A model generated the notes under the pieces. It did no database searches, was not told the origin of the DNA, and was given only the letters and a program-made list of their open reading frames with translations. A DNA stretch of 64,000 nucleotides, taken from assembly GCA_036558125.1 (NCBI GenBank), contig DATBGE010000146.1:53663-117662 (forward strand), read 5' to 3'. The position numbers and the translations under genes were made by a program. Origin of the DNA: DATBGE01 sp036558125. GTDB taxonomy: Bacteria; Gemmatimonadota; Gemmatimonadetes; Gemmatimonadales; GWC2-71-9. Shown piece by piece: positions 1 through 9,612 of the stretch (its first letter is position 1; every line of letters starts with the position of its first letter).

Positions 1-2
1 GC

Positions 3-506
3 CAGGATGGTCCTCTGATCGTCCCTGATATTGATGGCGCCCTTTTCCGTCAGCTCCTCGGCCGCTTCGCGACCGGGGTTACCATCCTCACCGCGAGGGA
101 CGGAGGCGGGAGGATCGGCGGGATGACCGCCAACAGCCTGGCGTCGGTTTCTCTGGTACCTCCCCTCGTGTCCGTCTGCGTCGAACGCCTGGCCGAGATG
201 CATCAGGTCCTGGATGGCGCGACGCGATACGTCCTCAACGTCCTGAGCGAGGCACAAGAAGGCCTCTCCCGCCGGTTTGCTGTTTTGCCCGTGGCCGAGA
301 GATTTCATGGCGTGCCCTATCGCGAGACGGAGAACGGCTTGATCGTGCTCGAGGGAGTGCTGGCCCACATCGAATGCGAGCGGTATGCCGATTTTCCTCT
401 CGGCGATCACACGCTATTCGTCGGTCGAGTAACCGGAGGTTCGCCTGGAGAGGGAGCTCCCCTGCTCTACTATCGCGGCAACTACGGCTCTATGAGATCA
501 CAGTGA
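3..506 (+). CDS. Flavin reductase-like FMN-binding protein, 5' truncated by window edge
   Basis: The reading frame is open to the left edge, so the N-terminus is missing. Visible residues read LFRQLLGRFATGVTILTA, then GGMTANSLASVSLVPPLVSVCV, which is the classic start of the flavin reductase (FMN-binding split-barrel) domain. A first ATG at 123 lies inside the conserved part and is not the real start. Members use NAD(P)H to reduce FMN or FAD and usually feed a two-component monooxygenase or halogenase. The stop codon overlaps the GTG start of the methyltransferase gene, so the two are probably co-translated. The partner oxygenase, if there is one, would lie left of the window. Confidence 0.85.
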   Translation, partial: QDGPLIVPDIDGALFRQLLGRFATGVTILTARDGGGRIGGMTANSLASVSLVPPLVSVCVERLAEMHQVLDGATRYVLNVLSEAQEGLSRRFAVLPVAERFHGVPYRETENGLIVLEGVLAHIECERYADFPLGDHTLFVGRVTGGSPGEGAPLLYYRGNYGSMRSQ

Positions 507-1195
507 CCGGAGTCGAGCTTGCCACGATCGGCCGGGAGCTGCTGGACGATCCGGCCGCCGATCCAAACGCGGTCAGAGAATCACTGCACAACATCGCGCG
601 ATCGAATCGCTGGTTTGGCGGGCGTCTGGCGGTTCGTCACGGCCTCGATCAGCTCTGCCGAGATCTGCCCGCCGGCACAGCTCTCACCATGCTGGATATC
701 GGCACGGGACTCGGCGACCTCCCGATGGACGCAGTGAAGTGGGGCGCCAGCCGCGGCTTGCGGCTGGTTCCGTTGGGGCTGGAGCGGAGTCGCCCCGCGG
801 CACAGCTCGCCCGGGACGCTGGCCTCCCCATGGTCCTGGGATGCGCCGGCGCGCTACCCATCAAGCCTCGCTCGGTAGACATCGTCGTGCTGAGCCAGGT
901 CGCTCATCACATGCATGGCGAAGCTGTAATCCGAATGGCAGGAGAACTGACTAAGGTGTCTCGGATCGGCGTGGTGCTGGCGGACCTCCGCCGCTCCAGG
1001 CTGGCGATGGTCGCCTTCTGGTTCGGCTCGCGAATGCTCCGCTTCGATCCGGCGACCCGCGCCGATGGACTCACCTCGGTGCGGCGCAGCTACACCCGGA
1101 TGGAATTGAAGACTCTGCTTTCTCGCGCCGGCATCGATGCAACGGTCGAACGGCGGCCCGGGTTCCGGCTGGTCGCAACATGGCGCAGCGGATGA
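503..1195 (+). CDS. SAM-dependent methyltransferase (class I)
   Basis: About 230 residues. Motif I is LDIGTGLGDLP, followed by a typical acidic strand-2 end (LGLERSRPAAQLARDAG) and SVDIVVLSQVAHHM as motif II/post-II, so this is a Rossmann-fold SAM methyltransferase. An upstream ATG at 374 would give a longer protein, but its extra residues overlap the flavin reductase frame. The GTG at 503 forms a GTGA overlap with the upstream stop and is preferred. It sits between a flavin reductase and a SRPBCC cyclase, which suggests O- or C-methylation of a small aromatic or polyketide product. The substrate cannot be read from the sequence. Confidence 0.8.
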   Translation: MTGVELATIGRELLDDPAADPNAVRESLHNIARSNRWFGGRLAVRHGLDQLCRDLPAGTALTMLDIGTGLGDLPMDAVKWGASRGLRLVPLGLERSRPAAQLARDAGLPMVLGCAGALPIKPRSVDIVVLSQVAHHMHGEAVIRMAGELTKVSRIGVVLADLRRSRLAMVAFWFGSRMLRFDPATRADGLTSVRRSYTRMELKTLLSRAGIDATVERRPGFRLVATWRSG

Positions 1196-1671
1196 AGACG
1201 GTAGACGAACGGCGGATTCGTGCGCCGGCCGACCTGGTGTTCAAGGCCGCGAGCGAGGTCGAGCGCTGGCCCGAATGGCTCTCCCACTATCGCTGGGTGC
1301 GCATCCTCGAACGAAGGCCGCAGAGTGTGCTGGTCGAGATGGCGGCATGGAGGCCATTCCCTGTAGGTAAATACCCTACATGGTGGGTATCCGAGATGTG
1401 GGTGAAACCGGCCGATCTTGAAGTCCGGTACCGACATATCCGAGGGGTGACACTGGGGATGGACGTCGTTTGGCGGCTGGTGCCCTCCGGCGAATCAACA
1501 GACGTCTCCATTATTCATGAGTGGGACGGCCCTCGCTGGCCCGTGATCGGCCGCCCAGCGGCAGAGCTGGTCATCGGGCCGGTGTTTGTGCACGGCATCG
1601 CGTCGCGAACGCTGGCGGGAATAGCCCGTCACGTCGAACAAGCCGCGATGGGAACGGCGGCAACGCCGTGA
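1192..1671 (+). CDS. SRPBCC-family polyketide cyclase/aromatase-like protein
   Basis: About 159 residues of START/Bet v1-like fold. The N-terminus (ERRIRAPADLVFKAASEVERWPEWL) matches the first strand and helix of polyketide cyclase/dehydrase proteins, with the conserved WPEWL turn. ATG at 1192 overlaps the methyltransferase stop as ATGA. An in-frame ATG at 1180 is the alternative start. Such proteins bind hydrophobic ligands, and next to ketosynthase genes they commonly cyclise or aromatise poly-beta-ketone chains. Here that role is inferred from position. Confidence 0.75.
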   Translation: MKTVDERRIRAPADLVFKAASEVERWPEWLSHYRWVRILERRPQSVLVEMAAWRPFPVGKYPTWWVSEMWVKPADLEVRYRHIRGVTLGMDVVWRLVPSGESTDVSIIHEWDGPRWPVIGRPAAELVIGPVFVHGIASRTLAGIARHVEQAAMGTAATP

Positions 1672-1695
1672 TGAGGTGCGGAGACAAGAGGTAAA

Positions 1696-2943
1696 ATGGA
1701 AAACCAGAGAAGAGTCGTGATCACAGGAATCGGGGCTATCACTCCCATAGGCATCGGTGTGGACGCCGTCTGGGACGGTCTGCAGAGCCGCCGCTCCGCG
1801 GTTCGAGAAATCACCCGTTTCGATGCAACACCATTCAAGTCACGGATCGCCGCTCAAGTTGATGACTTCCATCCCACCGATCACATCGAGGAGCGACGGG
1901 CGCGACGACTGGATCGCTACTCGATGTTCAGCGTAGCGTCTACCCGGATGGCGCTCAGGGATGCCGGCATCGACCCGACGAAGGAAGACCGGGACCGCAT
2001 CGGCGCGATGATGGGAACGGCGTTGGGCGGCGTGGCCCGGGCCGAAACCGAGCACCGCCACTTCGTCGAGGGCGGAGTGCGGGCTGTAGATCCAACACTG
2101 GCTCTGCAGGTCTATGCCGGCGCGGCGAGTTGCAATATCGCGATCGAATTCGGTCTGTGCGGACCCAATTCCACCAACGGGATGAGCTGCGCGTCGGGCA
2201 CCATAGCCGTCGGCGATGGCTATCGCGCGATTCTGCGGGGAGACGCGGACGTCATGGTAGCCGGTGGCGCGGAGGCTCCTCTGGCACCGCTCTGCTTCGC
2301 CGCCTTTGCCATCATCCGGGCGATGTCTACCCGCAATGATGATCCCGCCACGGCCAGCCGTCCCTTCGACCGGAATCGGGACGGCTTCGTGATGGGAGAG
2401 GGCTCCGCGGTGGTCGTTCTCGAGGAGCGGAACCGCGCGCTCAGCAGAGGTGCCAAGATCTACGCCGAGGTCTGCGGCTACGGGCTTACCAATGACGCGT
2501 TCCATATGACGCAGCCACGACCCGACGCCCGCCAGGCGGCACGCGCCATGTCCCTCGCGCTCTCCGAGGCGCGGCTGACGCCGCGTGAGGTGGGGTACCT
2601 CAATGCGCACGGATCATCCACTCCGCTTAACGACCCGACGGAAACCGCGGCAATCAAGCAGGTGTTTGGAGAAGCCAGCAAGAGCCTCTTGCTGAGTGGG
2701 ACCAAGGGCTACTACGGGCATGCCCTCGGCGCGAGCGGCGCTTTCGAAACCGTCATTTGTGCCTTGGCGACCAGCCACCGCTGGCTACCCCCCACGGTCA
2801 ATTTGTCCGACCCCGATCCTGCCTGTGATCTGGACTATATCGCCGGTGAAGGCCGCCAAGCCGACCCCGAATTCATCCTGACCAACTCGTTCGGTTTTGG
2901 AGGTATCAACGCCAGCCTGGTACTCCGCCGAAACGACCCCTAG
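1696..2943 (+). CDS. Beta-ketoacyl-ACP synthase, KAS II (FabF-like)
   Basis: 415 residues, normal for FabF/KSalpha. The Cys-His-His triad is intact: Cys165 in MSCASGT, His305 in NAHGSSTP and His342 in YYGHALGASGA. The KAS II landmarks ASRPFDRNRDGFVMGEG and NSFGFGGINASL are also present. It catalyses decarboxylative Claisen condensation of malonyl-ACP with an acyl thioester. An AGAGGT Shine-Dalgarno-like sequence precedes ATG 1696. No ACP, chain-length factor, FabD or FabG lies next to it in the window. With cyclase, methyltransferase and flavin reductase just upstream it looks like part of a specialised pathway, although a housekeeping fabF cannot be excluded. Confidence 0.88.
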   Translation: MENQRRVVITGIGAITPIGIGVDAVWDGLQSRRSAVREITRFDATPFKSRIAAQVDDFHPTDHIEERRARRLDRYSMFSVASTRMALRDAGIDPTKEDRDRIGAMMGTALGGVARAETEHRHFVEGGVRAVDPTLALQVYAGAASCNIAIEFGLCGPNSTNGMSCASGTIAVGDGYRAILRGDADVMVAGGAEAPLAPLCFAAFAIIRAMSTRNDDPATASRPFDRNRDGFVMGEGSAVVVLEERNRALSRGAKIYAEVCGYGLTNDAFHMTQPRPDARQAARAMSLALSEARLTPREVGYLNAHGSSTPLNDPTETAAIKQVFGEASKSLLLSGTKGYYGHALGASGAFETVICALATSHRWLPPTVNLSDPDPACDLDYIAGEGRQADPEFILTNSFGFGGINASLVLRRNDP

Positions 2944-3011
2944 AGCGTCGGGGGACCACCGTTTACAGTTCACCGTCCCTTTGGCGGCCCTTACCCTTTC
3001 CTCCAGGAGCC

Positions 3012-3686
3012 ATGGCGTCACTCACCCGGCGGTTGACGGCAGAAGCCCTCGGCACCTTCAGTTTCGTATTCATCGGATGCGCCTCGGTCACCGCTGCTGG
3101 AATCATCGGTGGCGATGGCGGAGTCCTCGGCGTCGCCTTCGCCCACGCGCTCGCATTGTCGGTCATGATCACAGCCACGATGAACATCTCTGGTGGGCAC
3201 CTGAATCCAGCCGTGACGCTCAGCCTGCTCAGCGTCCGCCGCATCGACGCGAAATCGGCTCTCCTTTATATAGTCGCGCAACTGGGCGGCGCCGCCCTGG
3301 GAGCTCTTTTCGTCAAGCTCCTGTACGGTCACAACTTCACCCATCCGATCACCCTGGGCACTCCGAGCCTTGCCAATACCATGACGTGGGGCACCGCGAT
3401 CGGAATCGAAGCCGTCCTGACCTTCTTTCTCGTATCGGCGGTCTTTGGCACCGCCGTGTCGCCCGACGCGCCCAAGGTAGGCGGGTTCGGCATCGGCATG
3501 GTCCTGCTGTTCGACATCATCGCCGGCGGCGCCTTGACCGGTGCAGTGATGAACCCGGCTCGCGCCTTTGGGCCCGCGCTCATCTCAGGGACCTGGTACG
3601 CCCAACCTGTCTGGTGGATTGGTCCGATACTCGGCGGGCTTGTCGCGGCGCAGATCTGGGACAGGGTGCTTTTGCGAAAGGAATAG
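3012..3686 (+). CDS. MIP-family aquaporin
   Basis: 224 residues with about six membrane segments and two half-helices carrying the NPA boxes: HLNPAVT (Asn65) and MNPARAFGPAL (Asn181). It forms a channel for water or small neutral solutes. By alignment to AqpZ, the selectivity-filter positions near the second NPA read Ile169, Ala178 and Arg184. AqpZ has His, Thr and Arg there, so the pore may be wider, as in plant TIPs. AGGAG lies just before the ATG. The gene converges on the ccm operon across a repeat-rich spacer. Confidence 0.88.
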   Translation: MASLTRRLTAEALGTFSFVFIGCASVTAAGIIGGDGGVLGVAFAHALALSVMITATMNISGGHLNPAVTLSLLSVRRIDAKSALLYIVAQLGGAALGALFVKLLYGHNFTHPITLGTPSLANTMTWGTAIGIEAVLTFFLVSAVFGTAVSPDAPKVGGFGIGMVLLFDIIAGGALTGAVMNPARAFGPALISGTWYAQPVWWIGPILGGLVAAQIWDRVLLRKE

Positions 3687-3700
3687 AAAGTCGTAAAGGT

Positions 3701-3797
3701 GAGAATTGAAGATTGCAGATTGAAGATTGCAGATTGAAAAGAACCTCTTCCCTCAAATCTGAAATCTGAAATCTCCAATCTTCAATTTTCATCCCTG
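3701..3797. repeat. Degenerate heptamer array with inverted arms (locus A)
   Basis: From 3705 the sequence reads in 7-bp steps: ATTGAAG, ATTGCAG, ATTGAAG, ATTGCAG, ATTGAAA. After about 20 bp it continues CAAATCT, GAAATCT, GAAATCT, CCAATCT, TCAATTT. The second part is largely the reverse complement of the first, so the RNA of either strand can fold into a long imperfect hairpin. It sits between the converging aquaporin and ccmD genes and includes the ccmD stop codon. A bidirectional terminator is the simplest role. Confidence 0.7.
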
Positions 3798-3907
3798 CCC
3801 ACCCTACGGCACCTCCCCCACAACACCAACACGTACCCCAGATAGATCAGGCTCGCCATGACATAGGCGGCGACCATGAACCCGCCGTTGCTCGGAGTCT
3901 CAGGCAT
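3782..3907 (-). CDS. ccmD: Small heme-exporter subunit CcmD
   Basis: A 41-residue frame starting at ATG 3907 and overlapping the ccmC stop by 8 bp. It reads MPETPSNGGF, then a single hydrophobic helix (MVAAYVMASLIYLGYVLVLW), then a basic cytoplasmic tail (GRCRRVGRDEN). Length, topology and position directly after ccmC fit CcmD, the small protein needed to release holo-CcmE from the CcmABC complex. Its last codons and stop lie inside repeat array A. It is short enough to be missed by automatic calling. Confidence 0.82.
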   Translation of the reverse strand: MPETPSNGGFMVAAYVMASLIYLGYVLVLWGRCRRVGRDEN

Positions 3908-4595
3908 GGCTCCGCTCCCCGGCGTCCTGGGCCAATCTGATTCCGTAGGTCAGAGTCACCAATCCGACATACAGAAGGGTGAATGCGGCGAAGGAAAACA
4001 GCAGTGTCCGCAGCATCTCCGGATCAAGCGAGGGAGCGCTCGGCTTGAGAACGATCGGGGTGGGATGAAGGCCCCGGAACAAATAGACGCTGAGATGGAT
4101 GAAAGGCACCAGGACCATCGCCATGATGCCGACCACGGCCGAGAGTCGCGCCCGCTCGGTAGGTACCCGAATCGCTGATCGCAGGACGTGATATCCCAGC
4201 AGGAGGAAGAACAGGAAGAGCGTCAACGACAGCCGCGCGTCCCAGGTCCACCAGGCGCCCCAGATCGGCTTCCCCCAGATTGGACCGGTCGTGAGAACCA
4301 CGGCACAAAACACCGTTCCGACTTCCGCCGAGGCGGCGGCGAAGCGGTCGAAGTGCTGGTCACCCAGCCAGAGATAGAGAATGCTGGCCATGCCGGTGAG
4401 ACCGACTGCCAGGAAGGCACACCACGCCGAGGGGGCATGGATGTAGAAGATCTTCTGAGCCAACCCCTGCCGGATTTCGGTCGGGGTGAACCGAAGAGCG
4501 AGGACCATCACGGTGGCGACCGCCAGAAGGGATACCAGCGTGATTCGCCATCCCCGCCGGATGAGGGCTTGGGCTCGGTCGGGATCGGGGTTCAT
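3900..4595 (-). CDS. ccmC: Heme exporter protein CcmC (cytochrome c biogenesis)
   Basis: 231 residues, polytopic, with the tryptophan-rich heme-handling motif WGAWWTWDARLSLTLFLF that defines the CcmC/CcmF/CcsA family. CcmC loads heme onto CcmE in the periplasm as part of System I cytochrome c maturation. It overlaps ccmB by 4 bp upstream (ATGA) and ccmD downstream, so the genes are co-translated. The rest of System I (ccmE, F, G, H) is not next to it in this window. Confidence 0.92.
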   Translation of the reverse strand: MNPDPDRAQALIRRGWRITLVSLLAVATVMVLALRFTPTEIRQGLAQKIFYIHAPSAWCAFLAVGLTGMASILYLWLGDQHFDRFAAASAEVGTVFCAVVLTTGPIWGKPIWGAWWTWDARLSLTLFLFFLLLGYHVLRSAIRVPTERARLSAVVGIMAMVLVPFIHLSVYLFRGLHPTPIVLKPSAPSLDPEMLRTLLFSFAAFTLLYVGLVTLTYGIRLAQDAGERSHA

Positions 4596-5272
4596 TCGTC
4601 TACTACTGCGGAGAATAGGAGAAGTGAGACTGTGATAAAGGCCACGTCGTAGAGTACCAGCAACCTAAGCCCTCCCGCCACCTCGCTCAACGCACGATTG
4701 GTCAGCAGCCGCATTGTAACCTGCACCGCAAAGACGAGAGGTGGCACCATGAATGGCAGGAGGAGAACCGGCAGCATCAGCTCCGCGAAGCGAGTACGCA
4801 CGACGATGGCGCTGAAGAGGGTTCCCACCGAAACTAGTCCCGCCGTGGCAAGTAGAAGGGTGACCAGCAGCCCCGGAAGCGCGTGACTCAGATCAACGTT
4901 GAAGAAAAGCACGAACAGAGGCAGCGCGATGGTCTCCACCAGCAGCACAAAGGTCAGGTTGGCGAGGTACTTCCCGAGGAACAGCACCTCCCGGGAGACG
5001 GGAGCCAGGAGCAAGCCGTCAAAGGCGTGATTCTCCCGCTCGACGGCGAACCCGCGATTCATCGCAACCACCGCCGCGAACGCAACCGTCACCCACAGGA
5101 TCCCAGGCGCCAAATCGATCGTCGCCACCGCGGTTGGATCGCGCGCGAAGTTGAACACGACGAGGAGCAGGGCCGCAAACATCGCCGCCGAGAGAAAGCT
5201 GGTCCGGCTCCGCATTTCGGCACGGAGGTCCTTGGCCGCAATCGCGAGCGCGAGCCGCAAGGGCTCAAGCAC
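4592..5272 (-). CDS. ccmB: Heme exporter protein CcmB
   Basis: 226 residues with about six membrane spans. The N-terminal AAKDLRAEMRSRTSFLSAAMFAALLLVVFNFA is typical of CcmB, the permease partner of CcmA in the CcmAB ABC complex that drives release of holo-CcmE. It overlaps ccmA by 8 bp and ccmC by 4 bp. Confidence 0.9.
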   Translation of the reverse strand: MLEPLRLALAIAAKDLRAEMRSRTSFLSAAMFAALLLVVFNFARDPTAVATIDLAPGILWVTVAFAAVVAMNRGFAVERENHAFDGLLLAPVSREVLFLGKYLANLTFVLLVETIALPLFVLFFNVDLSHALPGLLVTLLLATAGLVSVGTLFSAIVVRTRFAELMLPVLLLPFMVPPLVFAVQVTMRLLTNRALSEVAGGLRLLVLYDVAFITVSLLLFSAVVDE

Positions 5273-5981
5273 GTGCCAGCTCCTGGTACCGCGTCACAAA
5301 CTGCTCGAGTGACGCGGCTCGGTTTTCTCGCAGCGCCCACTGACCAGCACGGAGGACGCCCACCCGAGTCGCCAGATCCCAGGCTTCAGACGGATGGTGG
5401 GTAACAAGCACGACCGCGCGACCGCCGAGACACCGCTCCCGCAGGAGCGTACGAAGCAGTTCCGCGGAGTTGGTGTCGAGTCCGGTGAAGGGTTCGTCGA
5501 GCAGCAGCACAGCTGGATCATGAATCAGCGCGCGGGCAATGGCCGCCCGCTGCTCCAGCCCGCGGCTCAGGTCTCGAGGCTGATCTCTGAGTCGCGCGGC
5601 GAGACCGAACGCTGCAAGCGCCTCGCGGGCCTTCTGCTCCGGCTGGGCCAAGCCATACAACCGCGCGGCAAAAGTCAGGTTTTCGAGAAGTGTTAAGTCG
5701 TCGTAGAGCAGAGAGTGATGAGAGAGAAATCCGATCGGACGCCGGCTCTCGGGCTCACTCGCCCGAAGCAATTGGCCTGCGATCCGCACTTCACCCGCGC
5801 TCGGCCTGAGGAGACCGGCCAGCACGCGAAGCAACGTTGTCTTCCCCGCCCCGTTGGGACCCAGCACCATCAGCACTTCGCCGGCGCCAAGAGTGAGGTC
5901 GACGCCGGAGATGGCCCGGACCGACCCGTAGGCCCGCTCCAGACCGACCGCCTCGAGCGCCGGCCGGTCAGCGGACGGCAT
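5265..5981 (-). CDS. ccmA: Heme ABC exporter ATP-binding protein CcmA
   Basis: 238 residues. Walker A is GPNGAGKTT, the signature is LSRGLEQRAAIARAL (LSRG instead of the usual LSGG, a tolerated change) and Walker B is VLLLDEPFTGLD, followed by a switch His in THHPSEAWDLA. It powers CcmB-CcmC-CcmD. The start overlaps the last 14 bp of the upstream receiver-domain gene, so it may be translationally coupled to it. That is unusual for a ccm operon. Confidence 0.9.
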   Translation of the reverse strand: MPSADRPALEAVGLERAYGSVRAISGVDLTLGAGEVLMVLGPNGAGKTTLLRVLAGLLRPSAGEVRIAGQLLRASEPESRRPIGFLSHHSLLYDDLTLLENLTFAARLYGLAQPEQKAREALAAFGLAARLRDQPRDLSRGLEQRAAIARALIHDPAVLLLDEPFTGLDTNSAELLRTLLRERCLGGRAVVLVTHHPSEAWDLATRVGVLRAGQWALRENRAASLEQFVTRYQELARA

Positions 5982-6345
5982 CGATCCGGTCGCCGAGTTC
6001 TGACAGATCGAAGGGCTTTACCAGGTAGCCGCTGTGCGGGAGGTCCAGCACTTGGAGCTGGGGCTTGAGGCTGACGTAGGCGGAAGTGACAATGACGGGA
6101 AGGGCCGGCTGGATTTCCCGAAGACGGCGAATGAGGTCGATGCCGTCGGTGTCGGGAAGCCGCATATCGAGAACGGCAACGTCAGGCGGCTGCTCCTGCG
6201 CCAACCGAATCGCTTCGGCTCCGGTCGCCGCGAACGAGGCGGCATACCGGGCGGCAAAATACCGCTCGTAGCTCAGGCGAATAGCCGGCTCGTCCTCGAC
6301 AAAGAGAACCCGCCGGCGCGCGGGGGGGTGAGCCATCCCCCCCAA
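5968..6345 (-). CDS. Stand-alone response-regulator receiver domain
   Basis: 125 residues and only a REC domain. VLFVEDEP supplies the acidic pocket, VAVLDMRLPDTDG carries the phospho-acceptor Asp, VTSAY the switch Ser/Thr and YLVKPFD the conserved Lys. There is no output domain, so it acts by protein contact or as a phosphate relay. A second Met three codons in (6336) could be the start. It overlaps ccmA by 14 bp and follows a STAS gene by 8 bp on the same strand. No kinase is adjacent. Confidence 0.85.
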   Translation of the reverse strand: MGGMAHPPARRRVLFVEDEPAIRLSYERYFAARYAASFAATGAEAIRLAQEQPPDVAVLDMRLPDTDGIDLIRRLREIQPALPVIVTSAYVSLKPQLQVLDLPHSGYLVKPFDLSELGDRIDAVR

Positions 6346-6353
6346 TATAGCCC

Positions 6354-6665
6354 TTAGACCGCAGCCTCCAGCTGGAACAAGTCATCCAGTTTGGTGAGTA
6401 CCAGCAGGAACCGAAGTTCGTCGTTCGCATTCCTGAGTACTACCACCTGGCGCCGCTCCGAGGCCCGGCGCTGCACCAGCATGAGCGCTCCCAGGCCCGC
6501 CGAATCCACCTGCCGGGTATGGCTCAGGTCGATGATCAGGCGACCGCTACGCTCGGGCAGCTGCTCGAGCAGGGTCACCGCCGCCTGGCGGAACTCGGTG
6601 CGTGACTCCAGACCGAGATGCTCGGGTGCCGCCAACTCCAGGGACGTCGTCTGCGTGGTGAACAT
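6354..6665 (-). CDS. STAS-domain anti-anti-sigma factor-like protein
   Basis: 103 residues. RLIIDLSHTRQVDSAGLGALMLVQRRA is the STAS core, with the phosphorylatable Ser in DSAGLG. Such proteins are dephosphorylated to capture an anti-sigma kinase, or act as scaffold switches. No anti-sigma kinase (RsbW/SpoIIAB type) or PP2C phosphatase lies nearby. It heads the minus-strand set STAS, REC, ccmABCD. Confidence 0.85.
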   Translation of the reverse strand: MFTTQTTSLELAAPEHLGLESRTEFRQAAVTLLEQLPERSGRLIIDLSHTRQVDSAGLGALMLVQRRASERRQVVVLRNANDELRFLLVLTKLDDLFQLEAAV

Positions 6666-7090
6666 CGTGTCCTCCCACGCCCGAATACACAGAAGCGCGA
6701 TCGTTCGCCGCCTGCTACTTCTGCGGGACGCTCGCGCTTTCGCGCTGCACCCGCCTTCGGCACCGAGCTATCTCTGCGCGCCAGACCTCGCGCTGGAGAC
6801 CTCTAGTTTTGCGGCCCCGGATCACTCCGGGTGTGCTATTATCGGGCGAGTCAATTGTTGTGGAACCCTTGTGGGTTCCGGCCACCACAATTGGCTAGTC
6901 CAGTGCCAGATGGACCTAAATTATTATAACACAATAACTTAATACTTTGCATTCGGGGCAGATTCGGCCGGTTTTCCCTAGCACTCCGCAGCACTTCAGG
7001 GAGCTTTGCTAGCCACCAAAATACCCTGGTTCCTGCTCCCTTGGGGCCATTTCTTCTTTACCTTTCCTTTTCCTCCAGCCCGCCAGTCTC
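6666..7090. other. Divergent intergenic region upstream of acs, with hairpins and AT-rich promoter-like tract
   Basis: 425 bp without a convincing gene. At 6852-6893 an inverted repeat has CAATTG at both ends and a perfect inner stem GGAACCC/GGGTTCC. A second short dyad GTCCA/TGGAC follows at about 6898-6915. The next stretch, to about 6950, is strikingly AT-rich (TTATTATAACACAATAACTT) and is the likeliest promoter region for acs. TGCTATTAT near 6833 resembles an extended -10. The 40 bp before the acs ATG are pyrimidine-rich with no clear Shine-Dalgarno sequence. Confidence 0.5.
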
Positions 7091-9046
<1,956 letters not shown>

Positions 9047-9048
9047 GT

Positions 9049-9112
9049 GGAATGGCGGAATGGCGGGGGGAATGGCGGAATGGCGGAATGGCGGAATGGC
9101 GGAATGGCGGAA
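9049..9112. repeat. Octamer tandem repeat, about seven copies of GGAATGGC
   Basis: Immediately after the acs stop the octamer GGAATGGC (in phase, GAATGGCG) occurs twice, is interrupted by four extra G, then occurs five more times. The unit is not a multiple of three. It creates an accidental in-frame ATG extension (from 9052) of the downstream DUF411 gene that should not be taken as coding. Copy number may vary between strains by slippage. Confidence 0.9.
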
Positions 9113-9156
9113 GGCAACCCAAATTCGATTCAGAAATGTTAAGTCAAGGAGCTCGT

Positions 9157-9612
9157 GTGTCGATGCGATTCACTCGTGTAGCGATTCTCCTGGCAGTCTC
9201 GGCCATCGCCGTTACCGCCTTTTCCGCCGCTCCCGACTCTCCCGCCTTACCGGAAATGACGGTTTACAAGAGTCCGACATGCGGTTGTTGCTCAAAGTGG
9301 GTTGACCATGTAAAGGCGGCAGGCTTCAAAGTAAGGACGATCGACCAAAGCGATTTGTCTGAGTTGAAGGCCGACTTGGGAGTGACTAAAGCGCTCTCCT
9401 CGTGCCATACCGCGCTGGTCGGAGGATACGTGATCGAGGGTCACGTTCCCGCGTCGGACATCCAGCGGCTGCTCAAGGAGCATCCGAAAATCGTCGGCCT
9501 CGCGGCTCCGGGAATGCCGGGGGCGGGACCGGGTATGGACACCAGCAAGGACCCTTACGATGTCCTGGCGTTTGACGCGGCTGGGAAAACCACCGTGTGG
9601 GCCCATCATTAG
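9157..9612 (+). CDS. DUF411 family exported metal-binding protein
   Basis: About 151 residues. A signal peptide (MRFTRVAILLAVSAIAVTAFSA) precedes MTVYKSPTCGCCSKWVDHVKAAGF, the Cys-rich motif of DUF411 proteins, which are often linked to copper or other metal handling. GTG at 9157 lies 5 nt after AAGGAG (9146-9151). ATG 9163 is the alternative. Two further conserved features are SSCHTALVGGYVIEGHVP and the C-terminal YDVLAFDAAGKTTVWAHH. The metal is not identifiable from sequence. Confidence 0.85.
   Translation: MSMRFTRVAILLAVSAIAVTAFSAAPDSPALPEMTVYKSPTCGCCSKWVDHVKAAGFKVRTIDQSDLSELKADLGVTKALSSCHTALVGGYVIEGHVPASDIQRLLKEHPKIVGLAAPGMPGAGPGMDTSKDPYDVLAFDAAGKTTVWAHH

Noticed and set aside
374..502. 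Longer methyltransferase start at 374
   Set aside because: It overlaps the flavin reductase by 133 bp and adds unconserved Arg/Ser-rich residues.
9049..9112. Short direct repeats as a CRISPR array
   Set aside because: The 8-bp units are contiguous with no spacers, and no cas genes are nearby.
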